From DASPLX01 sp035627375 (lineage in GTDB: Bacteria > Pseudomonadota > Gammaproteobacteria > Burkholderiales > Burkholderiaceae_D): DNA of 49,694 bases. The translations under genes and the position numbers were made by a program. The DNA is taken from NCBI GenBank assembly GCA_035627375.1, contig DASPLX010000056.1, forward strand, positions 1-49,694, in the 5' to 3' direction. Shown in pieces: positions 20,666-28,744 of the stretch. Under the pieces are notes generated by a model, which was given only the letters and a program-made list of their open reading frames with translations, ran no database searches and was not told the DNA's origin. How positions within the stretch are numbered: position 1 is the first letter of the stretch; the number at the start of each line of letters is the position of its first letter.

Positions 20666-20764
20666 GCTTGAGTTTTATAAAGACGGCAGTACAGTGACAA
20701 CGCCCATGCGTGTTGTTCTGATTCGGAGTTGCACGCAACAGGCCGGAATTTAGCTAAACCACGG

Positions 20765-20773
20765 ATTTTATCA
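20765..20773 (-). promoter_or_regulatory. Candidate extended -10 promoter of secA
   Basis: On the minus strand TGATAAAAT (20773-20765) fits TGnTATAAT with one mismatch, about 100 nt upstream of the secA ATG. The -35 is poor. The nearer pair TTGTCA (20700-20695) / TATAAA (20679-20674) has only a 15-bp spacer. The rest of the 235-bp gap between secA and the M23 gene shows nothing else I can name. Confidence 0.4.
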
Positions 20774-20900
20774 TGCGGTCTTCGCCAGATTGGGGTTAAT
20801 CGGCGAGAAACAATAGGCGACGGCCCAGGCGTGTCAAATCGCCCGGAACGCGGAGACGAGGGAATGAAGCCAGGCCGATGCGAGAGCCGCGCGACCTCGG

Positions 20901-21863
20901 CTAACGCTTGCCGGCCAGGGCCGCCAGCCGGGCCTGATCGGCGCCGGCGGACAGGAACTTGTGCGGGTTCTGGGGCACGTTGCGCACAAGGACTTCGAAA
21001 TGCAGATGGGCGCCGGTCGAGCGCCCGGTCGAGCCGATCGTGGCGACCTGCTGGCCGCGCCTGACGATATCGCCGATCTTGACGAACACCTTGGAGGAAT
21101 GCGCGTAGCGGGTGACGATATCGTTGCCGTGGTCGATCATGATCATGTTGCCGAATTCGGGATGATATTCCGAGGCGACGACCACGCCGCCGGCAGCCGC
21201 GAGGATCGGCGTGCCGACTGGCGCCGCGAAATCGATGCCTTCATGAAACGCCTGGCGTCCGGAAAAAGGGTCGAGCCGCCAGCCGAAACCCGAGGCGTTG
21301 TAACTCACGTTGACGGGTTGGATGGTAGGAAGGAACTTGGAGCGGATCTTGTCGGACATGAGCGCCGTCTCGACGACATTCATGTAATCCGCACGATGTT
21401 CGACATCGCGCGCCAGGATGTCGAGCGACTTCTGGAATTCCTCCATGGTCAGGTCGCGCGCCGCACGGTCCGCGCTGCTCGCGCTTTCCATGCCTCCGCG
21501 CCCCGGCTTTTCCTTGAAGTTGAATTCCTCCGGCTTGACGCCGGCCAGTCCCTGCACGCGCTCGCCGAGCGCGTCGAGTCGCATCAATTGCGCCTGCATC
21601 TCGCCGAGCCGCATCGCCATGGCGGCGAGGTTCTCCTTGACATACCGATCCTTCTTGCTGGCGTCATCCTGTGTCGCCGAGGCGACGATGTCTTGCACGA
21701 ACGGCAGCTTGAGCTCCGTCGCGTAACGAATGGTGAAGTAATAAAGCAGGGAAGCGGCCGCGAGCACCGATACGGCAAAGACGAACATCATCAGAACGAG
21801 ATGCCTGGAACCCAGTGTTACGGACTTCGTTGAAAAACGGGGGTGCAGCAGAATGATTTGCAT
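20901..21863 (-). CDS. M23 (LytM) family metallopeptidase, membrane anchored
   Basis: A 320-residue predicted murein endopeptidase. One transmembrane segment (about 23-44) anchors it facing the periplasm; a coiled-coil-like region (about 72-105) precedes the C-terminal LytM domain. Zinc ligands H207 and D211 (HEGID) and the HLH pair H286/H288 (HLHFEV) are all present, so it should be catalytically active rather than an EnvC/NlpD-type activator. It diverges from the DUF721 gene with only 50 bp between the starts, an arrangement common next to secA in Betaproteobacteria. Confidence 0.92.
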   Translation of the reverse strand: MQIILLHPRFSTKSVTLGSRHLVLMMFVFAVSVLAAASLLYYFTIRYATELKLPFVQDIVASATQDDASKKDRYVKENLAAMAMRLGEMQAQLMRLDALGERVQGLAGVKPEEFNFKEKPGRGGMESASSADRAARDLTMEEFQKSLDILARDVEHRADYMNVVETALMSDKIRSKFLPTIQPVNVSYNASGFGWRLDPFSGRQAFHEGIDFAAPVGTPILAAAGGVVVASEYHPEFGNMIMIDHGNDIVTRYAHSSKVFVKIGDIVRRGQQVATIGSTGRSTGAHLHFEVLVRNVPQNPHKFLSAGADQARLAALAGKR

Positions 21864-21913
21864 GCAAACTCCTCTGTCTCGTCCATCGTGAGGAGGTGTG
21901 ATAAGGTTTCGGC

Positions 21914-22411
21914 ATGGCCAAGTCGACCAACTTCATTCCTCATCCACCGCGCGCCCGCTCGGTGCCAACCGCAACCGGCGCTGTCGATTTCTTGCGTTCG
22001 CACGACAAGATGTCCGTCATCCTGCCGACGCTCAAGCGCCTGGCCGCCATCCGGAAAGATTGTTCGGCCCTGCTGCCCGCGCTGTTCGAAACCTGCTCGG
22101 TACTGCATCTCGCCGAAGGCCAGCTGACCTTGGCGGCGCCGAATGCCGCGCTGGCTACGCGCCTCAAGCAGCAGTTACCGAAACTGCAAGACGGCTTGCT
22201 GCAGCGGGGCTGGCAGGTTAACGCAATCCGTATCAAAGTGCAAGTTTCGCAACCTGCGGAAAAACCGCCAACCTTCAGACAACGATCGCTTTCAAAACAA
22301 GCACTTGCATCGTTTTCCAGTCTAGCCGACGCGCTCGAGGATACGCCTCGTAACCAAGCCTTGAAGATGGCTATCGCCGCGATGGTGAAGGCCCGTCAAG
22401 CGGGAAGTTAA
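21914..22411 (+). CDS. DUF721 / DciA-like protein
   Basis: A 165-residue protein with a DUF721 domain (about 30-105: LKRLAAIRKDC to GWQVNAIRIKVQV). DciA proteins of this family load or recruit the replicative helicase DnaB in bacteria that lack DnaC. The C-terminal part (KQALASFSSLADALEDTPRNQALKM) is short and helical. The helicase-loader role is known for homologues but not shown for this short betaproteobacterial form. It is divergent from the M23 peptidase. Confidence 0.78.
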   Translation: MAKSTNFIPHPPRARSVPTATGAVDFLRSHDKMSVILPTLKRLAAIRKDCSALLPALFETCSVLHLAEGQLTLAAPNAALATRLKQQLPKLQDGLLQRGWQVNAIRIKVQVSQPAEKPPTFRQRSLSKQALASFSSLADALEDTPRNQALKMAIAAMVKARQAGS

Positions 22412-22551
22412 TCGATACAGGTGATCCGGCGACGACGTTGCGTATCCTGGCTTGAAGCACAGCGCGCCCAAGCCGGATACTCGCCTTGGTATTTTTGACA
22501 ATCCTCGTCTTGCTGGGCGGTAATCCAGTATTTTTCACTATACTCCCTCAC
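22408..22551 (-). CDS. Possible 47-residue small protein downstream of lpxC
   Basis: An open frame from a GTG at 22549-22551 to a TAA at 22408-22410, overlapping the convergent end of the DUF721 gene by three bases. The predicted peptide has CQKYQGEYPAWARC and QRRRR segments, with three Cys and two Trp, which looks more protein-like than random antisense. No good ribosome site is visible, and a minus-strand promoter-like pair (TTGAAA 22564-22559, 16 bp, TATAGT 22542-22537) lies across the start, which would put the transcript start after the GTG. It may be a real small gene, a remnant, or chance. Confidence 0.3.
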   Translation of the reverse strand: MREYSEKYWITAQQDEDCQKYQGEYPAWARCASSQDTQRRRRITCID

Positions 22552-22636
22552 CGGCCGTTTTCAAGGAATTTTGAGTAAGGACTGCCTCACCGGATTCGCG
22601 GCGTGACATCGAGGCGACACGGGAACCGATTGAACG

Positions 22637-23572
22637 CTAGTTCAGCGCCCACTCCTGGCCGACTTGGCGGGCGTAGCTTTCCGGCGCCGTCTCGAGCGCG
22701 TCGAAACTGACGATCTCATAGGCATCGGGTTGGGCCAGCAAGGCGCGCAGCAATTGATTGTTGAGCGCATGGCCGGACTTGTGGGCCGTGTAGGCGGCCA
22801 GGAAGGGATGTCCGATCAGGTACAGGTCGCCGATCGCATCCAGGATCTTATGGCGCACGAATTCATTTTCGTAGCGCAGCCCGTCCGGGTTGAGAATCCG
22901 GTATTCATCCATCACGATCGCGTTCTCGAGCGAACCGCCGCGTGCCAGGCCGATCCCGCGCAGCATCTCGACTTCCTGCATGAAGCCGAAGGTGCGCGCG
23001 CGCGCGATTTCCTTTACATAGGAGTCGACTTCGAAATCGACTTCCGCGATCTGGCCCGTGCCGTCGACGGCGGGATGCTTGAACTCGATGAAGAACCGCA
23101 GCTTGAAGCCGTTGTAGGGTTCCAGGCGCGCCCATTTCTCCTGATCGCCCTTGCCATCGCGCACGTCCACCGGCTTTTTGACGCGAATGAATTTCTTGGG
23201 TGTGTTCTGCTCTTCCAGGCCCGCCTGCTGCAAGAGAAAGACGAAAGAAGAGGCCGAGCCATCCATGATCGGGATTTCCTCGGCGGTCACGTCGATATAC
23301 AGGTTATCGATGCCGAGGCCGGCGCAAGCCGACATCAGGTGCTCGACCGTCGAAACCTTGGCGCCGTTCCGGTCGAGCGTCGACGCCAGCCGCGTATCGC
23401 CGACCATGGTGGCGCTCGCAGGCAGATCGACGATCGGATCCAGGTCGACGCGGCGGAACACGATGCCGGTGTCGGGCGCGGCCGGACGCAGGGTCAGTTC
23501 CACCTTGGTGCCGGAGTGCAGGCCGACGCCGACGGTCTTGACGATTTGCTTGATGGTGCGTTGCTTGAGCAT
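22637..23572 (-). CDS. lpxC: UDP-3-O-acyl-N-acetylglucosamine deacetylase
   Basis: A 311-residue zinc amidase performing the committed step of lipid A synthesis. Zinc ligands are H78 (with E77 in VEHLMSA), H241 and D245 (HKILDAIGDL), with H268 (KSGHALNN) as the catalytic acid. The ATG at 23572 is selected because MLKQRTIKQIVKTVGVGLHSG is the exact family N-terminus; the longer open frame is non-homologous. It follows the ftsZ-peroxiredoxin segment in the usual dcw-lpxC order, but has its own promoter immediately before the start codon. Confidence 0.97.
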   Translation of the reverse strand: MLKQRTIKQIVKTVGVGLHSGTKVELTLRPAAPDTGIVFRRVDLDPIVDLPASATMVGDTRLASTLDRNGAKVSTVEHLMSACAGLGIDNLYIDVTAEEIPIMDGSASSFVFLLQQAGLEEQNTPKKFIRVKKPVDVRDGKGDQEKWARLEPYNGFKLRFFIEFKHPAVDGTGQIAEVDFEVDSYVKEIARARTFGFMQEVEMLRGIGLARGGSLENAIVMDEYRILNPDGLRYENEFVRHKILDAIGDLYLIGHPFLAAYTAHKSGHALNNQLLRALLAQPDAYEIVSFDALETAPESYARQVGQEWALN

Positions 23573-23578
23573 CCATGC

Positions 23579-23587
23579 ATTATAACA
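23579..23587 (-). promoter_or_regulatory. Extended -10 promoter abutting lpxC start
   Basis: TGTTATAAT (23587-23579, minus strand) is a perfect TGnTATAAT. Only six bases separate the -10 from the lpxC ATG, so initiation at the normal +1 would fall on or beside the A of the ATG. The -35 region is weak, as is common with extended -10 promoters. Confidence 0.65.
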
Positions 23588-23662
23588 ATGGCCGCTCTTT
23601 ACCGTTGTTACCGGCCGTAACCGCGGCCGCCATGCGAACATAGCGGCAGCCTTCAAAGAAAA

Positions 23663-23689
23663 CGGCGTCGCGAGACGATCGCGGCGCCG
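23663..23689 (-). terminator. Terminator after the peroxiredoxin gene
   Basis: CGGCGTCGCGA (23663-23673) / TCGCGGCGCCG (23679-23689) pair over 11 positions with one G-T wobble around loop GACGA. On the minus strand the hairpin is followed by TTTTCTTT, and on the plus strand by CTTTTT, so it can act in both directions. It lies about 30 nt after the peroxiredoxin stop. Confidence 0.75.
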
Positions 23690-23722
23690 CTTTTTCTTCA
23701 TCGACGGAAACCGCCGATCGGC

Positions 23723-24229
23723 TTAGCCGAGCTGGGACACCATGGTCTCGGCATTCGACACTTCGAACTTGCCCGGCTGCTCGACGTTCAACTGCTTCAC
23801 CACGCCATCGTCGACCAGCATCGAATAACGCTGCGAGCGTGTGCCCATGCCGAACTTGCTGAAATCGGCGTCCAGGCCGAGCGCCTTGGTGAAGGCGGCA
23901 TTGCCGTCGGCCATCATGCGCACGATCCCGGTCGCCTTCTGGTCGCGGCCCCAAGCGCCCATCACGAACGCATCGTTGACCGAAATGCACCAGATTTCGT
24001 CGACGCCCTTCGCCTTCAGGGCGTCGGCGTGCTTGATGTAACCGGGCACATGCTGAGCCGAGCAGGTGGGGGTGTAGGCGCCTGGCAGGCCGAAGATCGC
24101 GATCTTCTTGCCCTTGACCAGGTCGGCCACGTTGAAGGTGTTCGGACCGAGCGAGCAGCCTTCGGTCGCGGTTTCGATGAATTCGGACAAGGAGCCTTCC
24201 GGCAGGCGGTCGCCGATCTTGATGGTCAT
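23723..24229 (-). CDS. Prx5-type peroxiredoxin
   Basis: A 168-residue thiol peroxidase of the Prx5 class (glutathione- or thioredoxin-dependent, reducing hydrogen and alkyl peroxides). The peroxidatic cysteine is C56 in PGAYTPTCSAQHVPGY, the Prx5 signature. GAWGRDQKA and RSQRYSMLVDDGVV are conserved further on. The start is the ATG at 24229 with GAGGA 6 nt upstream; a TTG two codons earlier is less likely. It sits between ftsZ and lpxC, bracketed by terminators, so it is its own transcription unit inside the division/lipid A region. Confidence 0.92.
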   Translation of the reverse strand: MTIKIGDRLPEGSLSEFIETATEGCSLGPNTFNVADLVKGKKIAIFGLPGAYTPTCSAQHVPGYIKHADALKAKGVDEIWCISVNDAFVMGAWGRDQKATGIVRMMADGNAAFTKALGLDADFSKFGMGTRSQRYSMLVDDGVVKQLNVEQPGKFEVSNAETMVSQLG

Positions 24230-24310
24230 GATCAATCCTCACATTGATAATTTGTACAGAACCGGAAGTATGCACTGTTCCGTCCGGCTTTGCAGCCCCG
24301 CCGAAGGAAA

Positions 24311-24332
24311 CGCCCCGGCCGCAGCCGGGGCG
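24311..24332 (-). terminator. Terminator of the dcw cluster after ftsZ
   Basis: A perfect 9-bp GC-rich stem CGCCCCGGC / GCCGGGGCG around TGCG (read on the minus strand), followed by TTTCCTT, about 27 nt after the ftsZ stop. Confidence 0.82.
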
Positions 24333-24358
24333 CCATCAGGAATCAACGGCGTTTCGCT

Positions 24359-25549
24359 TTAGTCGGCTTGCTTGCGCAGGAAGGCCGGAATGTCGTAAGT
24401 CTCCATCCCGTTCTTCTCGAGCGCGCGCACCGTTTCCGATGCCGACTCGCGGCGCCATACCGCCGGCGCCTTCAAGCCGTCGAAGGACGGCGCATGCGGC
24501 TGGGCGGCGCCCTGGTTCAGCGCGCCGGTGTTCGCCATCATCGGCTCGTTGTGCGTGCCGGTGCGCAGGATCGGGGTCTGCACCAGTTGCACGTTCTTGC
24601 GGCCGCGGCCGAGGCCGGTCGCCACCACGGTGACGCGGATGTCGTCGCCCATCGTGTCGTCGTAGGCGATGCCTTGCGCGATCGACGCGTCGGGAGCCGC
24701 GAAGGCGCGCACCGTCGCCATGACTTCCTTGATTTCCTTGCCCTTGAGGCTGCGGCTGGCCGTCACGTTGACCAGCACGCCGCGCGCGCCGGACAGGTCG
24801 ATGCCGTCCAGCAGCGGCGACGCGATCGCCTGCTCGGCCGCGATGCGCGCGCGATCCACGCCGTGCGCCGTCGCCGTGCCCATCATGGCCTTGCCCTGCT
24901 CGCCCATGATGGTCTTGACGTCGTTGAAGTCGACGTTGATGTGGCCCGGCACGTTGATGATCTCGGCGATGCCGGCCACCGCGTTGTTCAGCACGTCGTC
25001 CGCATGCTGCAGCCATTCGATCATGCTGTCGTCCTCGTAGATCTCTTCCAGCTTTTCATTGAGGATGATGATCAGCGAATCGACGTGCTGGGACAGCGCC
25101 TCGATGCCCTGCTCGGCGATCTCCATGCACTTCTTGCCCTCGTAGGAGAACGGCTTGGAGACGACCGCGACGGTCAGCGCCCCCAGCTCCTTCGCCACTT
25201 CCGCGACGATCGGCGCCGCGCCGGTGCCGGTCCCGCCGCCCATGCCGGCCGCAATGAACACCATATGCGCCCCGCGCAAGGCGTCCTCGATGCGCGCGCG
25301 CGACTCCTCGGCCAGTTGGCGGCCGACGTCGGGACGCATGCCGGCGCCGAGGCCGGTCTCGCCGATCTGGATCACGTTATGCGCCTTCGATTGCTGCAGC
25401 GCCTGGGCGTCGGTATTGGCGGCGATGAATTCCACCCCCGAGACGCCCTTGTTGATCATGTGTTGCACGGCATTGCCGCCGGCGCCGCCGACACCCACCA
25501 CCTTGATGACAGTGCCCGCGTTTGCGTTGTCGATCATATCGATTTCCAT
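24359..25549 (-). CDS. ftsZ: Cell division GTPase FtsZ
   Basis: A 396-residue tubulin-like GTPase that polymerises into the Z ring. The GTP signature GGGTGTG lies at residues 104-110, the T7 loop at NVDFNDVKTIM, and the C-terminal peptide YDIPAFLRKQ (385-394), which binds FtsA, ZipA, ZapD and MinC, is intact. Length and linker are normal. It is the last gene of the dcw cluster, 158 bp after ftsA, a gap large enough for its own promoter; the gap holds a GGCTAG/CTAGCC inverted repeat. Confidence 0.98.
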   Translation of the reverse strand: MEIDMIDNANAGTVIKVVGVGGAGGNAVQHMINKGVSGVEFIAANTDAQALQQSKAHNVIQIGETGLGAGMRPDVGRQLAEESRARIEDALRGAHMVFIAAGMGGGTGTGAAPIVAEVAKELGALTVAVVSKPFSYEGKKCMEIAEQGIEALSQHVDSLIIILNEKLEEIYEDDSMIEWLQHADDVLNNAVAGIAEIINVPGHINVDFNDVKTIMGEQGKAMMGTATAHGVDRARIAAEQAIASPLLDGIDLSGARGVLVNVTASRSLKGKEIKEVMATVRAFAAPDASIAQGIAYDDTMGDDIRVTVVATGLGRGRKNVQLVQTPILRTGTHNEPMMANTGALNQGAAQPHAPSFDGLKAPAVWRRESASETVRALEKNGMETYDIPAFLRKQAD

Positions 25550-25707
25550 GTTGACTCCTTGATGAGTGCAGTTTTCAGTGGCTAGGCCTCACGCGGTGTG
25601 ACGACTAGCCGCTGCTAACTGCAAGTTGTTAACTTTTGTGGGACAGAGTTCGCGAGGCGCCGCAGCGCGACGACTTACTCCATCCTCAACACTATGTAAA
25701 AAAGAAA

Positions 25708-26940
25708 TCAAAAGTTCCCCAAGAACCACTCCTTCATGCGCTGCCAGATCGCCTTCATCGAACCGTCCTGACGCGTGACGATATGGCCGCGCAGATACTG
25801 CTTCTTCGCTTCCAGCAGCAGGCCGAGCACCGTCGCGTAGCGCGGGCTGCGCACGACGTCGGCGAGCTGGCCGCTGTATTCGGGCGTGCCGAGCCGGGCC
25901 GGCTTGAGGAAAATATCCTCCGCCAATTCCACCATGCCCGGCATCATCGCCGTGCCGCCGGTCAGCACGATGCCCGACGACAGCACTTCTTCGTAGCCGG
26001 ATTCGCGCACCACCTGGTGCACCAGCGCGAACAATTCTTCGACGCGCGGCTCGATCACGGCCGCCAGCGCCTGGCGCGACAAGGTGCGCGCGCCGCGATC
26101 GCCGAGTCCGGGCACCTCGAGCGTCTCGCTCGGGTCGGCCAGCACCTGCTTGGCCACGCCGTAGCGCAGCTTGATCTCTTCCGCTTCCGCCGTCGGCGTG
26201 CGCAAGGCCATCGCGATATCGTTGGTGATCTGGTCGCCGGCGATCGGGATCACCGCCGTGTGGCGGATCGCGCCCTCGGTGAAGATCGCGATATCGGTCG
26301 TGCCGCCGCCGATGTCGACCAGCACCACGCCGAGTTCCTTCTCGTCCGAGGTCAGCACCGCGTCGGCGGACGCCATCGGCTGCAGGATCAGGTCGGAAAC
26401 CTCGAGTCCGCAGCGGCGCACGCACTTGACGATGTTCTGCACCGCCGACACCGCGCCGGTGACGATATGCACTTTCACCTCGAGCCGGATGCCGCTCATC
26501 CCGATCGGTTCGCGCACGTCTTCCTGGCTGTCGACGATGAATTCCTGCGGCACCGTGTGCAGCAACTGCTGGTCGGTCGGGATATTGACCGCCTTGGCCG
26601 TTTCGATCACGCGCGACACGTCGGCCGCGGTGACTTCCTTGTCCTTGATCGCGACCATCCCGCTCGAATTGAAGCTGCGGATATGGCTGCCGGCGATGCC
26701 GGTGAAGACGTTGCGGATCTTGCAGTCGGCCATCAGCTCGGCTTCCTCGAGCGCGCGCTGGATCGACTCGACGGTCGCCTCGATGTTGACGACCACGCCT
26801 TTCTTCAAGCCCTTCGATTCGTGCTGGCCGAGGCCGATGACTTCATGCCTGCCGTTGGGCAGCACTTCCGCCACCACGGCCACCACCTTCGAAGTGCCGA
26901 TGTCGAGACCGACGATCAGGTTTTTTGCGTCTTTTGTCAT
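25708..26940 (-). CDS. ftsA: Cell division actin homologue FtsA
   Basis: A 410-residue actin-family ATPase that tethers FtsZ to the membrane. Phosphate-1 motif GLDIGTSKVVAVV is near the N-terminus and phosphate-2 is VVLVDIGGGTTDIAIF; SSGIVLTGGTAMMPG is the adenosine motif. The C-terminal amphipathic membrane-targeting helix is visible (KAIWQRMKEWFLGNF). It lies 6 bp downstream of ftsQ, consistent with the usual ftsQAZ block. Confidence 0.97.
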   Translation of the reverse strand: MTKDAKNLIVGLDIGTSKVVAVVAEVLPNGRHEVIGLGQHESKGLKKGVVVNIEATVESIQRALEEAELMADCKIRNVFTGIAGSHIRSFNSSGMVAIKDKEVTAADVSRVIETAKAVNIPTDQQLLHTVPQEFIVDSQEDVREPIGMSGIRLEVKVHIVTGAVSAVQNIVKCVRRCGLEVSDLILQPMASADAVLTSDEKELGVVLVDIGGGTTDIAIFTEGAIRHTAVIPIAGDQITNDIAMALRTPTAEAEEIKLRYGVAKQVLADPSETLEVPGLGDRGARTLSRQALAAVIEPRVEELFALVHQVVRESGYEEVLSSGIVLTGGTAMMPGMVELAEDIFLKPARLGTPEYSGQLADVVRSPRYATVLGLLLEAKKQYLRGHIVTRQDGSMKAIWQRMKEWFLGNF

Positions 26941-26946
26941 GTGGTT

Positions 26947-27735
26947 CTACTTCACCCGTTTCAATTCCTTATCGGCGCTCAGCGTCAAGCCGCTCGCCTT
27001 CAACGCCAATCCGTTCGGATAGCGCATGTCCACGCTCTCGATCCGGTCCTGCAGCAGCGTCAGCAGTCTCGGATAGACCTTCACGAAGCGGTCGACGCGT
27101 TCGCGCAGCGTGGTCCGGCTCTGTTCCCGGCCGAGTTCGATCGTCATGCCGTTGTTCAACCTCACCGACCATGCATACCGCCCCGACAGATGCAAGCCTT
27201 CCGGCGCCAGGCTCACCGGCGCGAACCATTGCCGCAGTTCCTGGAAGCGGGCCACCACTTCCTTCTCGCTGCCGTCGGGTCCGCCGAACTCGGCCAGCTC
27301 CGCGTCCTCTTCCGCCTCCGCCAGGTTGGCGGTGAATATCTCGCCCTTCACCGACAACAGGCGGCCGTCGTCCCCCCAGGTGCCGAGCGGCATATGCTCT
27401 TCCAGCGTCACGATCAGGCGGTTCGGCCATTCGCGCCGCACGCTCGCCTTGCGCACCCACGGCACCGCTTCGAAGGCGGAACGCACGGCATCGAGATCGG
27501 CCGTGAAGAAATTTCCCCTGATGCGCGGCAGCGCCGTCGCGCGCACCGTCGACGGATCGATGTGCCGCAGCGGCGTCGCCGCGCCGGACGCTTCCACGCC
27601 CTCGACACGGATCACTTTCAACGTGAACATCGGCCGTTGCGCGATCCACCACAAGCCGGCCGCCAGCAATGCGAGCACGAGCAGGCCGAACAAGGCGTTC
27701 GCTGCCGCATTCAACATTTTGACGTCGTGCCACAT
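26947..27735 (-). CDS. ftsQ: Cell division protein FtsQ
   Basis: A 262-residue bitopic divisome protein. A short cytoplasmic N-terminus is followed by a transmembrane helix (about 12-32), a POTRA domain (FTLKVIRVEGVEASG to NRLIVTLEEHMPLGTW) and the beta domain that binds FtsB/FtsL. PWVRKASVRREWPNRL is the conserved POTRA segment. It lies 24 bp after ddl, in conserved order. Confidence 0.95.
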   Translation of the reverse strand: MWHDVKMLNAAANALFGLLVLALLAAGLWWIAQRPMFTLKVIRVEGVEASGAATPLRHIDPSTVRATALPRIRGNFFTADLDAVRSAFEAVPWVRKASVRREWPNRLIVTLEEHMPLGTWGDDGRLLSVKGEIFTANLAEAEEDAELAEFGGPDGSEKEVVARFQELRQWFAPVSLAPEGLHLSGRYAWSVRLNNGMTIELGREQSRTTLRERVDRFVKVYPRLLTLLQDRIESVDMRYPNGLALKASGLTLSADKELKRVK

Positions 27736-27759
27736 GGCGGTCGCTCTCCTTCCCTTTGC

Positions 27760-28731
27760 TCAGGCCGGTTTCCAATCGCTCGACGGCTTCAGTTCGAGCC
27801 GCGCCGCGCGCAGGATCTGCACGCACAAATCCTCGTAACTGATGCCCGCCGCCTTGGCCGCCATCGGCACGAGAGAATGTCCCGTCATGCCGGGCGAGGT
27901 ATTGATCTCCAGCAGGAAGGGTTCGTTGTCGGATGCGCGCAGCATCACATCGACGCGCGCCCAGCCGGCGGCTCCCACGGCATTGAAGGCGCGCACCGCG
28001 ATCGACTGGATGCGCTTGGTCAGTTCCTCGTCGAGCGGCGCCGGGCACAGGTACTGCGTGTCGTCGCTGAAGTACTTGTGCTCGTAGTCGTAATTGCCCT
28101 GCGGCGCGCGAATCTCGACGATCGGCAAGGCTTTCGCGTCGCGTCCGCTGCCGAGGATCGGCACCGTCAACTCGCGGCCGCTGATGAACTCCTCCGCCAG
28201 CACCACGTCGTCGTACTTCGCGCACAGATCGAAGCCGCCGCGCATGTCGGAATACCCGGCCACCTTGGAGATGCCGATGGTCGAGCCCTCGTGCGGCGCC
28301 TTCAGCATCAACGGCAGTCCGAGCTCGTCCGGCACCAGGCGCAATTCCTCGTTGGTCGCATTCCGGGCGTCGAGCACGGTGAAACGCGGCGTCGGCAAGC
28401 CGTAGTTCTGCCAGATGCGCTTGGTCATCACCTTGTCCATGCCGATCGAGGACGCCATCACGCCGGAACCGGTATAGGGAATGCCGAGCTGCTCGAGCAC
28501 TCCTTGCAGCGTGCCGTCCTCGCCGTAGCGGCCGTGCAGCGCGATGAAGACGCGATCGAACTTCTCGGCCGCCAGCTCGGCGATGCCGCGCTGTCCAGGA
28601 TCGAACGGATGGGCATCGACACCCTTGCTGAGCAACGCCTGCAGCACGCCCTTGCCCGACATCAGGGAGACTTCGCGTTCGGCGGAACGTCCGCCGAACA
28701 GCACACCGACTTTTCCGAATTCATTGCTCAT
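27760..28731 (-). CDS. ddl: D-alanine--D-alanine ligase
   Basis: A 323-residue ATP-grasp ligase that makes D-Ala-D-Ala for the MurF step. N-terminal motif VGVLFGGRSAEREVSLMSG, HGRYGEDGTLQG, and the metal-binding C-terminal LLEINTSPGMTGHSLVP are all present. The ATG at 28731 gives the family N-terminus; the longer upstream frame has no homology. It is 13 bp after murC. The D-alanine can come from the alr encoded in this window. Confidence 0.97.
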   Translation of the reverse strand: MSNEFGKVGVLFGGRSAEREVSLMSGKGVLQALLSKGVDAHPFDPGQRGIAELAAEKFDRVFIALHGRYGEDGTLQGVLEQLGIPYTGSGVMASSIGMDKVMTKRIWQNYGLPTPRFTVLDARNATNEELRLVPDELGLPLMLKAPHEGSTIGISKVAGYSDMRGGFDLCAKYDDVVLAEEFISGRELTVPILGSGRDAKALPIVEIRAPQGNYDYEHKYFSDDTQYLCPAPLDEELTKRIQSIAVRAFNAVGAAGWARVDVMLRASDNEPFLLEINTSPGMTGHSLVPMAAKAAGISYEDLCVQILRAARLELKPSSDWKPA

Positions 28732-28744
28732 TTCGTTACGCTTC

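Noticed and set aside
22495..22500. Plus-strand TTGACA as promoter of a small RNA
   Set aside because: The best -10 at 17-18 bp spacing is GGTAAT or worse and no terminator follows before lpxC, so I do not list it as a feature.
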